Source: Oscillospiraceae bacterium (GTDB lineage Bacteria; Bacillota; Clostridia; Oscillospirales; Oscillospiraceae). Taken from it: 33,011 bases of DNA. Positions 1-8,541 of the stretch are shown in pieces. The notes below the pieces were generated by a model. The model had not been told where the DNA came from. It ran no database searches and was given only the letters and a program-made list of their open reading frames with translations. How positions within the stretch are numbered: the first letter of the stretch is position 1; the number at the start of each line of letters is the position of its first letter. Both the position numbers and the translations under genes were made by a program. The DNA lies in assembly GCA_902775105.1 (NCBI GenBank), contig CACYLC010000012.1, positions 1 through 33,011 on the forward strand, written 5' to 3'.

Positions 1-360
1 CTTTCCGGTGCGGAGACCCACTTCCTTGTCCAGCACGCTCTTGAGGAAGTTCTTGGTGTCCACCAGACCCTTCATGTACATATCCGCCTCGCCGTCGTGA
101 GCCAGCTTGACGGCGGTACGGGCGGCCTGGATCATGTCCGGCTCGTGAATGATCCGGTAGCCCTCCAGATCCATGTTCAGCTCAGCGGCAATGGCACGAA
201 TTTTCTCCTCATCGCCCACCAGAATGGCATCGGCAATGCCCTGCTCCTTTGCGGCGTGAACCGCCTCCAGAACGGCGTCGTCCTGTGCGTTGGCAACGGC
301 AACGGTCTTTTTGCCGCACTCCTTTACCTTGGAAATCAATTCATCAAAGCTGGTAACCAT
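1..360 (-). CDS. ptb: Phosphate butyryltransferase, N-terminal part (gene runs off the left edge)
   Basis: The visible 120 codons start MVTSFDELISKVKECGKKTV and contain the family-like stretches ILVGDEEKIRAIA and DTKNFLKSVLDKEVGLRTGK. These match the N-terminal half of phosphate butyryl/acetyl transferases, closest to Ptb. The enzyme converts butyryl-CoA plus phosphate to butyryl phosphate and CoA, normally followed by butyrate kinase (Buk) to make ATP and butyrate in the cytoplasm. The ATG at 358-360 is supported by a GAGGTG Shine-Dalgarno sequence a few bases upstream and by a promoter at 421-449. The C-terminal half and any buk gene lie outside the window. A phosphate acetyltransferase-like relative cannot be fully excluded from half a protein, but the N-terminal wording favours Ptb. 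Confidence 0.85.
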   Translation of the reverse strand, partial: MVTSFDELISKVKECGKKTVAVANAQDDAVLEAVHAAKEQGIADAILVGDEEKIRAIAAELNMDLEGYRIIHEPDMIQAARTAVKLAHDGEADMYMKGLVDTKNFLKSVLDKEVGLRTGK

Positions 361-420
361 ATCAAACACCTCGTATTGCTCTTTTCTCAGCAAATTTGGG
401 CATACGCCCACACTGTGAAA

Positions 421-449
421 ATAATAACACTTTGGGGGGTGGGGGTCAA
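421..449 (-). promoter_or_regulatory. Sigma-A type promoter for ptb
   Basis: On the minus strand TTGACC (444-449) is followed by a 17-base spacer and TATTAT (421-426), with a TG one base before the -10 box. The predicted start of transcription near 414 leaves a leader of about 54 bases before the ptb ATG. The rest of the 361-569 gap holds no gene; a short stem GGCGATT/AATTGCC lies just after the rqcH stop but lacks a T-run, so no terminator could be assigned to rqcH. Confidence 0.6.
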
Positions 450-569
450 TAGGGGAATTGGGGGTTGTTGGCAAGGTATATCGGAGCAAGTACATTTTGG
501 TAGAGACTGTCCACGAACGGCTCATTTTGTGTACTGCCCATATACCGATAGGCAATTTTTGAATCGCCC

Positions 570-2327
570 CTACTTCCCCAACCGTTTAATTTGTGCCTCC
601 CCCGGCTCCACGACCATCGTCCGGTAGGTGGTATAGACCACCATCCCCGGCCTTGCCCCGGCGGGCTTTTTGACGTATTTCACCGGGGTATAATCAACAG
701 CGATCTTGCCGCCGCCTTTCCCCTGAGAGAACCACGCCGCAAGCTCTGCAGCTTCGACAATGCTCTCCTCGTCCGGCTCTCCTCCCTCTGTCCAGAGGAT
801 GACATGGGCGCCGTGGATGCCCTGGGTGTGGAACCAGAGGTCGGACTTTCCCGCCTGCTTGCAGGTCAACTGGTCGTTTTGGGTGTTGTTGCGCCCCACC
901 GAGATGCGCAGTCCCGCCGTGGAGCGGAACTCCATGGGCTGAGGCTTTTGCCGCTTTACCGGCTTTTTCCCCTGCTTCTGCGCCCGGAGATAGCCACCGT
1001 CCTCCAGCTCCTGCCGGATTTCATTTAAGTCACGCTCACCCTCGGCTCTCTGTAAAGCCTCCAATACGCTCTCCAGATAGTCCAGCTCGCTTCTCCCCTG
1101 CTCCAACTGTTGCGTTAAAATGGCGTCCGCCGTCTTGGCCTTGGTGTACTTTTTATAGTATTTCGCCGCATTCTGCTGGGGCGTCAGCAGCGGGTCAAGC
1201 GCGACCGTCAGCTCCTTTAACTCCGGGTCATAGTAATTCACCGCCGTCAGACTTTTCTGTCCCTTTTGCATCTGGTAGAGGTTGGCGGTGATGAGATCAC
1301 CATTGATGCGGTACTGCTCCCGGTTTTGGGCGTCCCGCAGTTCCTTTTGCTGAATTTGAATTTTTCTGGCCACCCGGTTCCGGGTATTTGTCAGGTGCTT
1401 GATGAGCGCCTGTCCCTTCTGCCGCACCCGCTCTCCTGTCTCCCGGACGGCGTAGAAGTCGTCCAGTAATTGGGAAAAGCTGTCGTAGGGCTTCGTCTCC
1501 CAATAGCCCTCGTACTGGCGAATGGGCAGGAAGGAGAAATCCTTCGGCTCACCGTCTTTGAGAAGGACGGTGGGCTGTGCCGTCTGGATTGCGGAAAGTA
1601 CCGCCGCAAAGGCGTCCAGCAGCCGTCCCCTGCCTGCCTCGTCCAGCCGATTCAGGCGGACGTCCACTTCTCCTGTCGTCCGAAATGCAATTTCTCTGCA
1701 AATCAGCGGCGAAAGGCCGGAAAAGGTGTCCAACAGCCAACCGCTGACCTCGGCCTCCTCAGGGGCGGCGGCCAGCAGCTCGGCCAACGTCTCCCGATCC
1801 GTCTCCTGGGGATTTCGCTTGTCCTCTCTTGCAGGAGGCAGATGGTAGTATAGCCCTGGCAGCACCGGGCGGAGCTGGGACAATTCCCCGTCCACCTTGC
1901 GCAGGCAGTCGGTGATGCGCCCGTTCTCGTCCGTCAAAATCAGATTGGAGCGGCGTCCCATGGCCTCTAAAATCAGGTGACGGCTCACCCGGTCGCCCAG
2001 CTCGTTCAGCGTCTCCAACTCCAAGTCCACCAGACGCTCCATCGGCGGCTGAGACACAGACAGAATTCTCGCCCCCGTCAGGTGTTTGCGCAGCAGCATA
2101 CAGAACATGGGGGGCGCAGCGGGATTTTCCCGGCTCACCTCGGTGAATTGCAGCCGGGGCTGGGAGGGGTTGGCGGTCAGCAGCAGCTTGCAGTTGCCCT
2201 CCCGATTGCGCAGGCTCAGCACCAACTCGTCCCGGCCGGGCTGGAAGATTTTATCCACCTTCGCCCCTTCCAACTGAGGGCGCAGCTCCCCCACCAGAGC
2301 GGTGAGGCAGGCAGCATCCAGCGGCAT
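570..2327 (-). CDS. rqcH: RqcH / NFACT-family ribosome quality-control protein
   Basis: This 585-residue protein has the NFACT architecture: an N-terminal NFACT-N domain (about 1-270, with ILEAMGRRSNLILTD near 119-133), a long charged coiled-coil middle (about 290-440), and a C-terminal NFACT-R domain with VGRNNTQNDQLTCKQAGKSD and DLWFHTQGIHGAHVIL. In Bacillus, RqcH binds obstructed 50S subunits carrying peptidyl-tRNA, recruits tRNA-Ala and drives alanine tailing that marks the stalled chain for degradation. Older annotations call the family fibronectin-binding FbpA. The Bacillus subtilis Asp97-Arg98 pair needed for tRNA handling appears here as Glu97-Arg98, a conservative change. Its start codon overlaps the mrnC stop (TGATG), so the two genes are translationally coupled, linking ribosome rescue with a ribosomal RNA nuclease. 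Confidence 0.93.
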   Translation of the reverse strand: MPLDAACLTALVGELRPQLEGAKVDKIFQPGRDELVLSLRNREGNCKLLLTANPSQPRLQFTEVSRENPAAPPMFCMLLRKHLTGARILSVSQPPMERLVDLELETLNELGDRVSRHLILEAMGRRSNLILTDENGRITDCLRKVDGELSQLRPVLPGLYYHLPPAREDKRNPQETDRETLAELLAAAPEEAEVSGWLLDTFSGLSPLICREIAFRTTGEVDVRLNRLDEAGRGRLLDAFAAVLSAIQTAQPTVLLKDGEPKDFSFLPIRQYEGYWETKPYDSFSQLLDDFYAVRETGERVRQKGQALIKHLTNTRNRVARKIQIQQKELRDAQNREQYRINGDLITANLYQMQKGQKSLTAVNYYDPELKELTVALDPLLTPQQNAAKYYKKYTKAKTADAILTQQLEQGRSELDYLESVLEALQRAEGERDLNEIRQELEDGGYLRAQKQGKKPVKRQKPQPMEFRSTAGLRISVGRNNTQNDQLTCKQAGKSDLWFHTQGIHGAHVILWTEGGEPDEESIVEAAELAAWFSQGKGGGKIAVDYTPVKYVKKPAGARPGMVVYTTYRTMVVEPGEAQIKRLGK

Positions 2328-2743
2328 CAGGCTTCCTCCTCTCGAGTTGACATAATCGCATCGAACAGCTCATTGATCCGTTCCGTCCGGTGTTGGAGGT
2401 AGAGCCAGCCGAACAGAGCCTCCAGCGCCGTGGCCTTGCGGTACTCACCCCGGCTGGCGCCCTTGGGGATCATATGGATATTAGCGTTGCGGCCACGGTG
2501 GACGACGCCGGACTCTTCCTCGGTGAGGAGCGGGGTGATCCGGTCGAGGGCATTGGCCTGTGCAGAGGCCCGCACCAGCGCCACCGTCTCTCGATGGAGG
2601 TTGCCGTTGACCTCCAGACCGCCGTTACACAGCCAGCCCCGCACCAAAATCTCATAGACGCAATCCCCCATGTGGGCCAGCGCCAGACTGCTCATGGAGC
2701 GAAGCTGGGTTGGATTCAGCTGTATGTCAAAATAGTCCTTCAT
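2327..2743 (-). CDS. mrnC: Mini-ribonuclease 3 (Mini-III)
   Basis: The 138-residue protein is a lone RNase III catalytic domain without a double-stranded-RNA-binding domain, the usual size for Mini-III. It shows the diagnostic ALAHMGDCVYEILVRGWL (Asp27 and Glu31 of the first acidic cluster) and KATALEALFGWLYL near the C-terminus, which carries the second acidic residue. In Bacillus the enzyme matures 23S rRNA ends in the cytoplasm. Normally mrnC sits next to cysS; here it lies between an EamA transporter (4-base ATGA overlap upstream) and rqcH (1-base overlap downstream), so all three form one operon. Confidence 0.93.
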   Translation of the reverse strand: MKDYFDIQLNPTQLRSMSSLALAHMGDCVYEILVRGWLCNGGLEVNGNLHRETVALVRASAQANALDRITPLLTEEESGVVHRGRNANIHMIPKGASRGEYRKATALEALFGWLYLQHRTERINELFDAIMSTREEEA

Positions 2744-3621
2744 GCCTTCTCCTTTTCAGGCTTTCCCAGCCTGCCGTTGTTATAAAGAAACATCACCACT
2801 GCCGCTCCGACGATGAGCGCATAGCCGAGAAAGCTCCATGTATCCGCTTTCTGATGAAACAGCAAGTAGCCAATAACGGTGGTGAAGATGATCTGTGTAT
2901 AGTCGTAGACGCTGACCTCACGGGCCGGGGCAAAGGTATAGGCCTTTGTGATGGTGAACTGTCCTCCCGCCGCCGAGAGCCCGGCACCGAGCAGCATCAA
3001 AAGCTGTGTTCCTGTCATGGGGGTGAAGCGGAGAATGAGATAGGGCAGCGTCACCACGCAGGAGAATGTGGAAAAGAAAAATACGATGAGGGCGCTCCGC
3101 TCCCCCTTGAGCGCCATAGCTCGTACCATGGTATAGGCAAATCCGGCACAGAGTCCGCCGAAAAAGCCTGCCAGCGAAGGGATCACATCCAGATTGGTGG
3201 GAACAGGCTTAATGATAAACAGGCTCCCGATAAAGGCCACCGCCACGATCGCCACCTGCGCCGGTTTCAGTTTCTCCTTTAGAATGAAGTAGGAGAAAAT
3301 CAGCACAAAGAAGGGCGACATCTTATTCAGTATGGAGGCATTGGATAGCACCAGATGATCTACGGCATAGAAGTTGCCCAGAATGCCCAACGTTCCGGCG
3401 ACAGAGCGGAGCAGGTGAATGGGCAGGCAGCCCTTTTGGAGTTTCAGGCCTCCGCCCTCTTTGAGAAGGACGCCCAGTGCGATGAACATGGCCACAAAAT
3501 TGCGGAAAAAGCTCTTCTGCACGCTGGGGAGGTCTCCGGACAGGCGGACGAAGGTGCTCATCAGCGCAAAGCAGAAGGCGGAGACGATGATGCACAAGAT
3601 GGCTTTGGTACGGTTGGACAT
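2740..3621 (-). CDS. EamA/DMT-superfamily membrane transporter
   Basis: This 293-residue protein begins MSNRTKAILCIIVSAFCFAL and consists of about ten hydrophobic segments arranged as two EamA repeats, the usual size for drug/metabolite transporter family members. It should sit in the cytoplasmic membrane and export or import a small metabolite; the substrate cannot be read from the sequence. An AGAGGG Shine-Dalgarno precedes the ATG. It is the first gene of the operon with mrnC and rqcH, and the promoter at 3649-3677 lies just upstream. Confidence 0.85.
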   Translation of the reverse strand: MSNRTKAILCIIVSAFCFALMSTFVRLSGDLPSVQKSFFRNFVAMFIALGVLLKEGGGLKLQKGCLPIHLLRSVAGTLGILGNFYAVDHLVLSNASILNKMSPFFVLIFSYFILKEKLKPAQVAIVAVAFIGSLFIIKPVPTNLDVIPSLAGFFGGLCAGFAYTMVRAMALKGERSALIVFFFSTFSCVVTLPYLILRFTPMTGTQLLMLLGAGLSAAGGQFTITKAYTFAPAREVSVYDYTQIIFTTVIGYLLFHQKADTWSFLGYALIVGAAVVMFLYNNGRLGKPEKEKA

Positions 3622-3648
3622 GGAAATTCCCTCTTTCTATCGCCGTTT

Positions 3649-3677
3649 ATTCTACCAATCTTGCCCAAAGATTGCAA
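3649..3677 (-). promoter_or_regulatory. Promoter for the eamA-mrnC-rqcH operon
   Basis: Minus-strand TTGCAA (3672-3677), a 17-base spacer and TAGAAT (3649-3654). It lies directly downstream of the histidine-kinase terminator, so the two transcription units are insulated. Confidence 0.6.
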
Positions 3678-3685
3678 GGGCAAAC

Positions 3686-3725
3686 AAAAATGCGCCGAAC
3701 GGAAGAAAATGCTCCGTTCGGCGCA
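3686..3725 (-). terminator. Rho-independent terminator of the two-component operon
   Basis: A perfect 13-bp stem, TGCGCCGAACGGA at 3691-3703 pairing with TCCGTTCGGCGCA at 3713-3725, has a 9-base loop. On the minus strand it is followed by TTTTTG. It begins three bases after the histidine kinase stop codon. Confidence 0.92.
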
Positions 3726-3728
3726 GGT

Positions 3729-6077
3729 TCAAATGCCGGTTGTTGTCATGCCGTCGGCAACGCCGTCTCCCGCAGGCTCCGGCAGCACCGGCTCCTCCAA
3801 CGCAGGCTTTTCCGGCTCCCGCTCTGCCACGGGGAAGGTGACAATAGCTTTAAAGAGGTCGCCGTCCACCACCAGGTCAAAGGTGCCGTTTTGCGCCGTG
3901 GTCAGATTACGGGCGATGGAGAGACCCAGTCCGCTGCCCTCGGTGGAGCGGGAGCTGTCTCCCCGGACGAAGCGCTTCAGAAGATCTTCCGCCGGGATAT
4001 TCAGCGGATCGGCAGAGATATTCTTCACGGTGATGACGCAGCGGCTCATCATCTCCTCCACGTCCAGATAGACCCGGGTGCCGGGCATGGCGTATTTGGT
4101 GCAGTTGCCCAGAAGATTATCCAGGATCCGCCACAGATGCCGTCCGTCGGCCATGACCGTGCAAGGCTGATCCGGCGTACGCACTACGGTGGTCAGTCCC
4201 GCCTGCTCCAGCCGCTCGTCGTATTCCGCCACCGCTTGCTCCACCAGCTCCCGCACATCCAGCCGCTCCAACTGAACCGCAATGGTGCCGCTGGCGGCCT
4301 TAGACGCCTCTACCAGATCCTCGGTTAGCGTTTTCAGCCGCTGGCTCTTCCGGTCAAGGACGTCGATGTAGCCTCTCGCCTTTTCGTCCTGAATATCCAA
4401 GTGCTTTAGGAGGTCCACATAGTTGATGATGGAGGTCAGCGGCGTCTTGAGGTCATGAGAGACATTGGTGATCAGCTCCGTCTTGAACCGCTCGCTCTTG
4501 AGCCGCTCCTCCACCGCCTTGGAAAGGCCGGCGGAGAGATTGCTCAGGTCGTTTCCGTGCCGCCGGAGATCCGGCAGCATGCGGGAGGTGTCAATGGTGT
4601 AGTCCAACCGGCCTGCCACCATCTCTTTTACCGCCTTGCGCAGCTTTGCCCAGTCAAGCGCCCACTTGCAGGCAAAGATGGCCAGCGGCAAAATGGGCAG
4701 CGTGCCGAAGAGAATCAGTCCCCATACGCCGTAATCCCACATCCCCTCGTATACCACGATTCTCAGATAGAGCACATAGACAGCCCAGTAGATCATGCAG
4801 AAGATACCCACCTTGTCGTAAAGGGGCCACTGAGCGGCCATGCGTCTCGCCGAGCCTGCCAGCCTTCTGATTCCTCTGTAAATCGCCCGGAGCAGCCGCC
4901 ATACAAGACTGCGCCGCAAGATGGTGCGGGTCTTGATCTGCGCCGCCGCCACCAGCCAGAGGGTTAGTGTGCCCAATGTGCCGGGGATGCCCGCAAGACC
5001 CAAGATGAGTCCCCAACTCAGCAGACTGTCCCCCCAATATGCGTCAAGTAAGAGGACGGCAGCCAGCACTACGGCAAAGCATGTACCCGCCAACACCACC
5101 TCGATGGGCAGACGGTTGAGTCCCCGCAGAGCCAGCTCCCCCTCTCTGTTCCAGCCGATGGCCAGCGTGAGGTAGGTCAGCAGCAGGGCAAATGCCGCCA
5201 GACAGGCGGCGCCGACCCCCAGGGCAACCGGCAGATTGGCATTGTATAATTGCTGATAGCTGACCTCCTCCGTGACATTTTCGGCGTAGATGTCCGATAC
5301 CGGGTAGGAGGTATCCACGCCGTATTTGATATCGTATTGCGGAAAAGAGCCGGTATAGACGAAATAGCAGTAAGTTGTCACATCCTCTGTGTAGCGATCA
5401 TCCTCCTCCGGCTCAAGGTCGGCTTCACCGGTGTCGTAATATTCACCGCTCTCTGTCGGGACTATAACTACCGTTGTCCATGCCGCATCCGTTGCCTCTT
5501 CCGCCTCAGCCGCTGCCTCATCATCCGCAATGGGGACGGCGTCCTCATTATAGTAATACGCGGAGGCGTTTTCCGTCAGGCTCCACTGCCGGGGCGTTCC
5601 AAAGCACGCCTCCCAGTCATAGGTCTTTTGCACGTCCACATAATAGGAGATCATGTGATTAAAGCCCAGTTCATAGGCATCGAAATACATTTCTCCCATC
5701 GGCTCCACATTGTCCTGTTCAAACAGGGGCTGCCCGACGCTGTTGCTCATCACCACATTGTCAGATTCGTCGTAGATGGAATAGCGAAAGTTGGTTTTCG
5801 TCCGCTGAAACTCCGAGGTCAATTCCTCGTAGCAGCTCTCTCCCTCCTCTGTCAGCGCTGCCCGATGGAGGTAAAGGAAGAGATAGAGGGGGAGATCCTC
5901 TGCCTGCTCATCGGCGGCCTGATAGTCGTAAGTTCCGTTTTGATACCGCTCATTGGTCACATACAGCCGCAGGGCAACACCGCCGCTGACACAAACTCCC
6001 ACTGCCAGTACCCAGGCCAGCAGAAAGGCCAGCGCCTTCAATCCGCTGGAGCCACGTACCTTTTTCGGTTTGTTCAT
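3729..6077 (-). CDS. Membrane sensor histidine kinase with large extracytoplasmic domain
   Basis: The 782-residue protein has one membrane segment near residues 13-35, an acidic extracytoplasmic region of about 240 residues, then several further membrane segments (roughly 280-470). A linker leads to a HisKA domain with SHDLKTPLTS, phospho-acceptor His541. The HATPase domain carries the N box RILDNLLGNCTKYA and the G2 box GSGLGLSIA. It should autophosphorylate and phosphorylate the adjacent response regulator. The signal is unknown; the extra membrane segments and acidic sensor make it larger than the common two-membrane-segment kinases. A Pro/Glu-rich tail of about 30 residues follows the ATPase domain. 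Its Shine-Dalgarno overlaps the regulator's stop codon region, indicating coupled translation. Confidence 0.92.
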   Translation of the reverse strand: MNKPKKVRGSSGLKALAFLLAWVLAVGVCVSGGVALRLYVTNERYQNGTYDYQAADEQAEDLPLYLFLYLHRAALTEEGESCYEELTSEFQRTKTNFRYSIYDESDNVVMSNSVGQPLFEQDNVEPMGEMYFDAYELGFNHMISYYVDVQKTYDWEACFGTPRQWSLTENASAYYYNEDAVPIADDEAAAEAEEATDAAWTTVVIVPTESGEYYDTGEADLEPEEDDRYTEDVTTYCYFVYTGSFPQYDIKYGVDTSYPVSDIYAENVTEEVSYQQLYNANLPVALGVGAACLAAFALLLTYLTLAIGWNREGELALRGLNRLPIEVVLAGTCFAVVLAAVLLLDAYWGDSLLSWGLILGLAGIPGTLGTLTLWLVAAAQIKTRTILRRSLVWRLLRAIYRGIRRLAGSARRMAAQWPLYDKVGIFCMIYWAVYVLYLRIVVYEGMWDYGVWGLILFGTLPILPLAIFACKWALDWAKLRKAVKEMVAGRLDYTIDTSRMLPDLRRHGNDLSNLSAGLSKAVEERLKSERFKTELITNVSHDLKTPLTSIINYVDLLKHLDIQDEKARGYIDVLDRKSQRLKTLTEDLVEASKAASGTIAVQLERLDVRELVEQAVAEYDERLEQAGLTTVVRTPDQPCTVMADGRHLWRILDNLLGNCTKYAMPGTRVYLDVEEMMSRCVITVKNISADPLNIPAEDLLKRFVRGDSSRSTEGSGLGLSIARNLTTAQNGTFDLVVDGDLFKAIVTFPVAEREPEKPALEEPVLPEPAGDGVADGMTTTGI

Positions 6078-6092
6078 TGGGTCCTCTCCCCT

Positions 6093-6782
6093 TTACTGCT
6101 CCATCTTATAGCCCAGACCCCAGACCACTTTCAGATACCGGGGATGGGCGGGGTCGATCTCGATCTTCTCCCGCAGGTGCCGGATGTGGACGGCCACGGT
6201 ATTCTCGCTGCCCAGCACCGGGTCGTTCCAGACCTGCTCATAAATCTGAGCGGTGGAAAACACCTGTCCCGGCCGCTGCATGAGAAGGCGCAGAATGCTG
6301 TACTCCAGGGGCGTCAGATTGACGGGCTCTCCGTCCACCGTCACCCGTTTGGCGCTGTCGTCCAATACGATGGGGCCAACAGAGATATTATCCCCCGCCG
6401 CTCCGTTCCGGCCGCCCAGTTGGGTGTACCGCCGAAGGTGAGATTTTACCCTTGCCAGCACCTCCATGGGTTTGAAGGGCTTTGTGATGTAGTCGTCCGC
6501 CCCCACGTTGAGGCCGTTAATGAGGTCTACGTCCTCGCTTTTGGCCGTCAAAAATAAAATAGGGACGTTGCTGGTCTCCCGAATCTTTTGGGTCGCAGCA
6601 ATTCCATCCATCTGAGGCATCATCACGTCCATCAACACCAGTTCCACATGATTCTCCCGCAGGACGTCCAGCGCCTGACGGCCGTTATATGCCTTGCAGA
6701 CCTCGTATCCAGAGGTGGTCAGGTAAATTTCAAGGGCGGCAACGATGTCACGGTCATCGTCTACGATCAGAATTCGGTTCAT
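6093..6782 (-). CDS. OmpR/PhoB-family response regulator
   Basis: The 229-residue protein has a receiver domain (about 1-120) with acidic residues in IVDDDRD, phospho-acceptor Asp52 in VLMDVMMPQMDG and the conserved Lys in DYITKPF. A C-terminal winged helix follows (about 130-229) with LTPLEYSILRLLMQRPGQVF and VAVHIRHLREKIE. It binds DNA after phosphorylation by the kinase 15 bases downstream. The sequence resembles VanR-like regulators, but there are no van resistance genes here, so the target genes are unknown. A GAGGGG Shine-Dalgarno precedes the ATG. Confidence 0.93.
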   Translation of the reverse strand: MNRILIVDDDRDIVAALEIYLTTSGYEVCKAYNGRQALDVLRENHVELVLMDVMMPQMDGIAATQKIRETSNVPILFLTAKSEDVDLINGLNVGADDYITKPFKPMEVLARVKSHLRRYTQLGGRNGAAGDNISVGPIVLDDSAKRVTVDGEPVNLTPLEYSILRLLMQRPGQVFSTAQIYEQVWNDPVLGSENTVAVHIRHLREKIEIDPAHPRYLKVVWGLGYKMEQ

Positions 6783-6860
6783 TTCTCTCTCCCCTCTTTC
6801 TCGTTGTCAGTTTACCAAAGACTTTTTAAGCCTCAAACACCCATTTTCTTAAGAATTATT

Positions 6861-6887
6861 AAAAAGCGCCCGCAAAAGCAGGCGCTT
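6861..6887 (-). terminator. Rho-independent terminator of glmM
   Basis: On the minus strand AAGCGCCTGC, loop TTTT, GCGGGCGCTT (10-bp stem with one G-U pair) is followed by a short T-run. It lies 15 bases after the glmM stop and separates glmM from the response regulator operon. Confidence 0.88.
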
Positions 6888-6901
6888 GGATGATTGGATG
6901 C

Positions 6902-8260
6902 TTATTCTACCTCGTGCCCTTTGGCCTTAATGACTTCTACCACCTGATAGACATAGTCGTGGCAGAGCTGGTCGGTCTCGGCCTCCACCATGACCCGCAC
7001 CAGCGGCTCAGTACCGGACTCCCGGACAAGGATGCGCCCGGCGTCGCCCAACGTCTGCTCCACAGCGGCAACAGCAGCCTTGACGTCGGGATCCTCCTGC
7101 GCTGCCGTCTTATCCCTGACCCTGACGTTGACCAGCAGTTGGGGATAGACCTTCATCGGCTCGCAAAGCTTGCTGAGCTGGAGACGACGAGCCTGCATGA
7201 CTTCCATGATCTTGATGGAGGTCAAAATGCCGTCGCCGGTGGTCGCATACTTGCTAAAGATAATATGGCCGGACTGCTCGCCGCCGATGCGGTTGCCGTG
7301 CTTGAGCATGTACTCGTAGACGTACTTGTCTCCCACGTTGGTCTTGGCATAATCAATGCCCACCTCGTCCAGCGCCTTGTACAGGCCGAAGTTGGACATG
7401 ACTGTGGTGACCACAGTGTTAGTCAGCAGCTTGCCCTTGTCCTTCATGTATCGAGCGTAAAGGTACATGATCTCGTCGCCGGTGACGACCTTTCCGTTTT
7501 CGTCTACGGCAAGGCAGCGGTCAGCGTCGCCGTCAAAGGCAAAGCCCACGTCCAGTTGATTTTCCACCACCAGTTTCTGGAGGTTTTCCAGATGGGTGGA
7601 GCCGCAGTCCCGGTTGATGTTGGTGCCGTCCGGCTTGTTGCCGATGACAAAGACCTTGGCGCCCAGCGCCTCAAAGACCACCTGGGCAATCGACCAGGCG
7701 GCACCGTTGGCGCAGTCCAATCCAACCCGCTTGCCTCGGAAGGAGTACATGGCAAGAGAGATCAGATAGGCGATGTAGCGGTGACGGCCGGAGTCGTAGT
7801 CGATGGCGGCGCCTACATGCTCCCGGGTGGCAACGGGAATTTCCGGGCCCTTGTCGTCCAGATATGCCTCAATCTTGTCGATGGTCTCCTGATCCATCTT
7901 TTCACCCTGAGAATTGATGAGCTTGATGCCGTTGTCATAGTAAGGGTTGTGGCTTGCGGAGATCATAATACCGCAGTCAAAGCTGTCCACCTTGGTAATA
8001 TAAGCCACACTGGGCGTCGTCGTCACACGCATGAGATAGACGTCGGCTCCCGCAGCGGTGATACCGGCTGAGAGGGCAAATTCCAGCATATAGCTGGAGC
8101 GGCGGGTGTCCTTGCCGATGACCAGCCGTGCCCGCTCTCCGTCCAGCGGCTTTTGATTATAGTACCAACCCAGAAAATATCCTATCTTGTAGGCGTGATT
8201 GGACGTCAGCGTGACATTTGCCTCGCCCCGAAAACCGTCCGTCCCGAAATACTTCCCCAT
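6902..8260 (-). CDS. glmM: Phosphoglucosamine mutase
   Basis: This 452-residue alpha-D-phosphohexomutase converts glucosamine-6-phosphate to glucosamine-1-phosphate for UDP-GlcNAc and peptidoglycan synthesis in the cytoplasm. Diagnostic stretches are MGKYFGTDGFRG at the N-terminus, the phosphoserine loop MISASHNPYYDNG (Ser103), the metal loop FDGDADRC, the sugar-binding GGEQSGHII and the phosphate-binding RESGTEPLVRV. The start at 8258-8260 gives the canonical MGKYFGTDGFRG N-terminus and has an AAGGGA Shine-Dalgarno; an in-frame ATG at 8287 would add nine untypical residues. It is divergent from fabH and has its own promoter and terminator. Confidence 0.96.
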   Translation of the reverse strand: MGKYFGTDGFRGEANVTLTSNHAYKIGYFLGWYYNQKPLDGERARLVIGKDTRRSSYMLEFALSAGITAAGADVYLMRVTTTPSVAYITKVDSFDCGIMISASHNPYYDNGIKLINSQGEKMDQETIDKIEAYLDDKGPEIPVATREHVGAAIDYDSGRHRYIAYLISLAMYSFRGKRVGLDCANGAAWSIAQVVFEALGAKVFVIGNKPDGTNINRDCGSTHLENLQKLVVENQLDVGFAFDGDADRCLAVDENGKVVTGDEIMYLYARYMKDKGKLLTNTVVTTVMSNFGLYKALDEVGIDYAKTNVGDKYVYEYMLKHGNRIGGEQSGHIIFSKYATTGDGILTSIKIMEVMQARRLQLSKLCEPMKVYPQLLVNVRVRDKTAAQEDPDVKAAVAAVEQTLGDAGRILVRESGTEPLVRVMVEAETDQLCHDYVYQVVEVIKAKGHEVE

Positions 8261-8359
8261 TTTTATACTTCCCTTCATTTTATCCATGCATGCCGTCTCT
8301 TCTCCGGCAGAAATCTCTTTCGCAGCCGCTCCGCTTTCCGAAGCGCCAATACGCTTTGT

Positions 8360-8388
8360 ATTGTATCACAGTTGTCTCCGATTTCCAA
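8360..8388 (-). promoter_or_regulatory. Promoter for glmM
   Basis: Minus-strand TTGGAA (8383-8388), 17-base spacer, TACAAT (8360-8365) with a TG extended -10. It is about 100 bases upstream of the glmM ATG. Confidence 0.55.
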
Positions 8389-8403
8389 CAGGTAATTGGA
8401 ATT

Positions 8404-8432
8404 TTGCTTGATCCAGGGTGTAGGAGTACAAT
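8404..8432 (+). promoter_or_regulatory. Possible upstream fabH promoter
   Basis: TTGCTT (8404-8409), 17-base spacer and TACAAT (8427-8432). It is weaker than the promoter 60 bases downstream and may be a secondary start. Confidence 0.3.
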
Positions 8433-8463
8433 ACATCCCTTCTTTCGCTCTGTGCGACATGAA

Positions 8464-8492
8464 TTGACACAACTCTCTCTGTTTGATACAAT
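8464..8492 (+). promoter_or_regulatory. Main fabH promoter
   Basis: Consensus TTGACA (8464-8469), 17-base spacer, TACAAT (8487-8492) with an extended TG. The predicted transcript start near 8499 leaves a leader of about 40 bases before the fabH ATG. Confidence 0.75.
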
Positions 8493-8541
8493 ACTGACAT
8501 CGTAAGGACCCGCTCCGCTTCCAGCGAAAGGATTTTGATCT

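Noticed and set aside
361-569. Terminator for rqcH from the GGCGATT/AATTGCC stem
   Set aside because: The stem is short with a G-U pair and no T-run follows.
5250-6557. 435-codon plus-strand frame across the kinase and regulator genes
   Set aside because: It crosses two confirmed genes on the opposite strand and contains no domain pattern.
6093-6782. VanR/VanS vancomycin-resistance system
   Set aside because: The regulator is VanR-like, but there are no vanH/A/X or vanG genes, and the kinase architecture differs.
6890-8071. Long plus-strand open frame opposite glmM
   Set aside because: A shadow of glmM in the GC-rich backbone; glmM motifs are unambiguous on the other strand.
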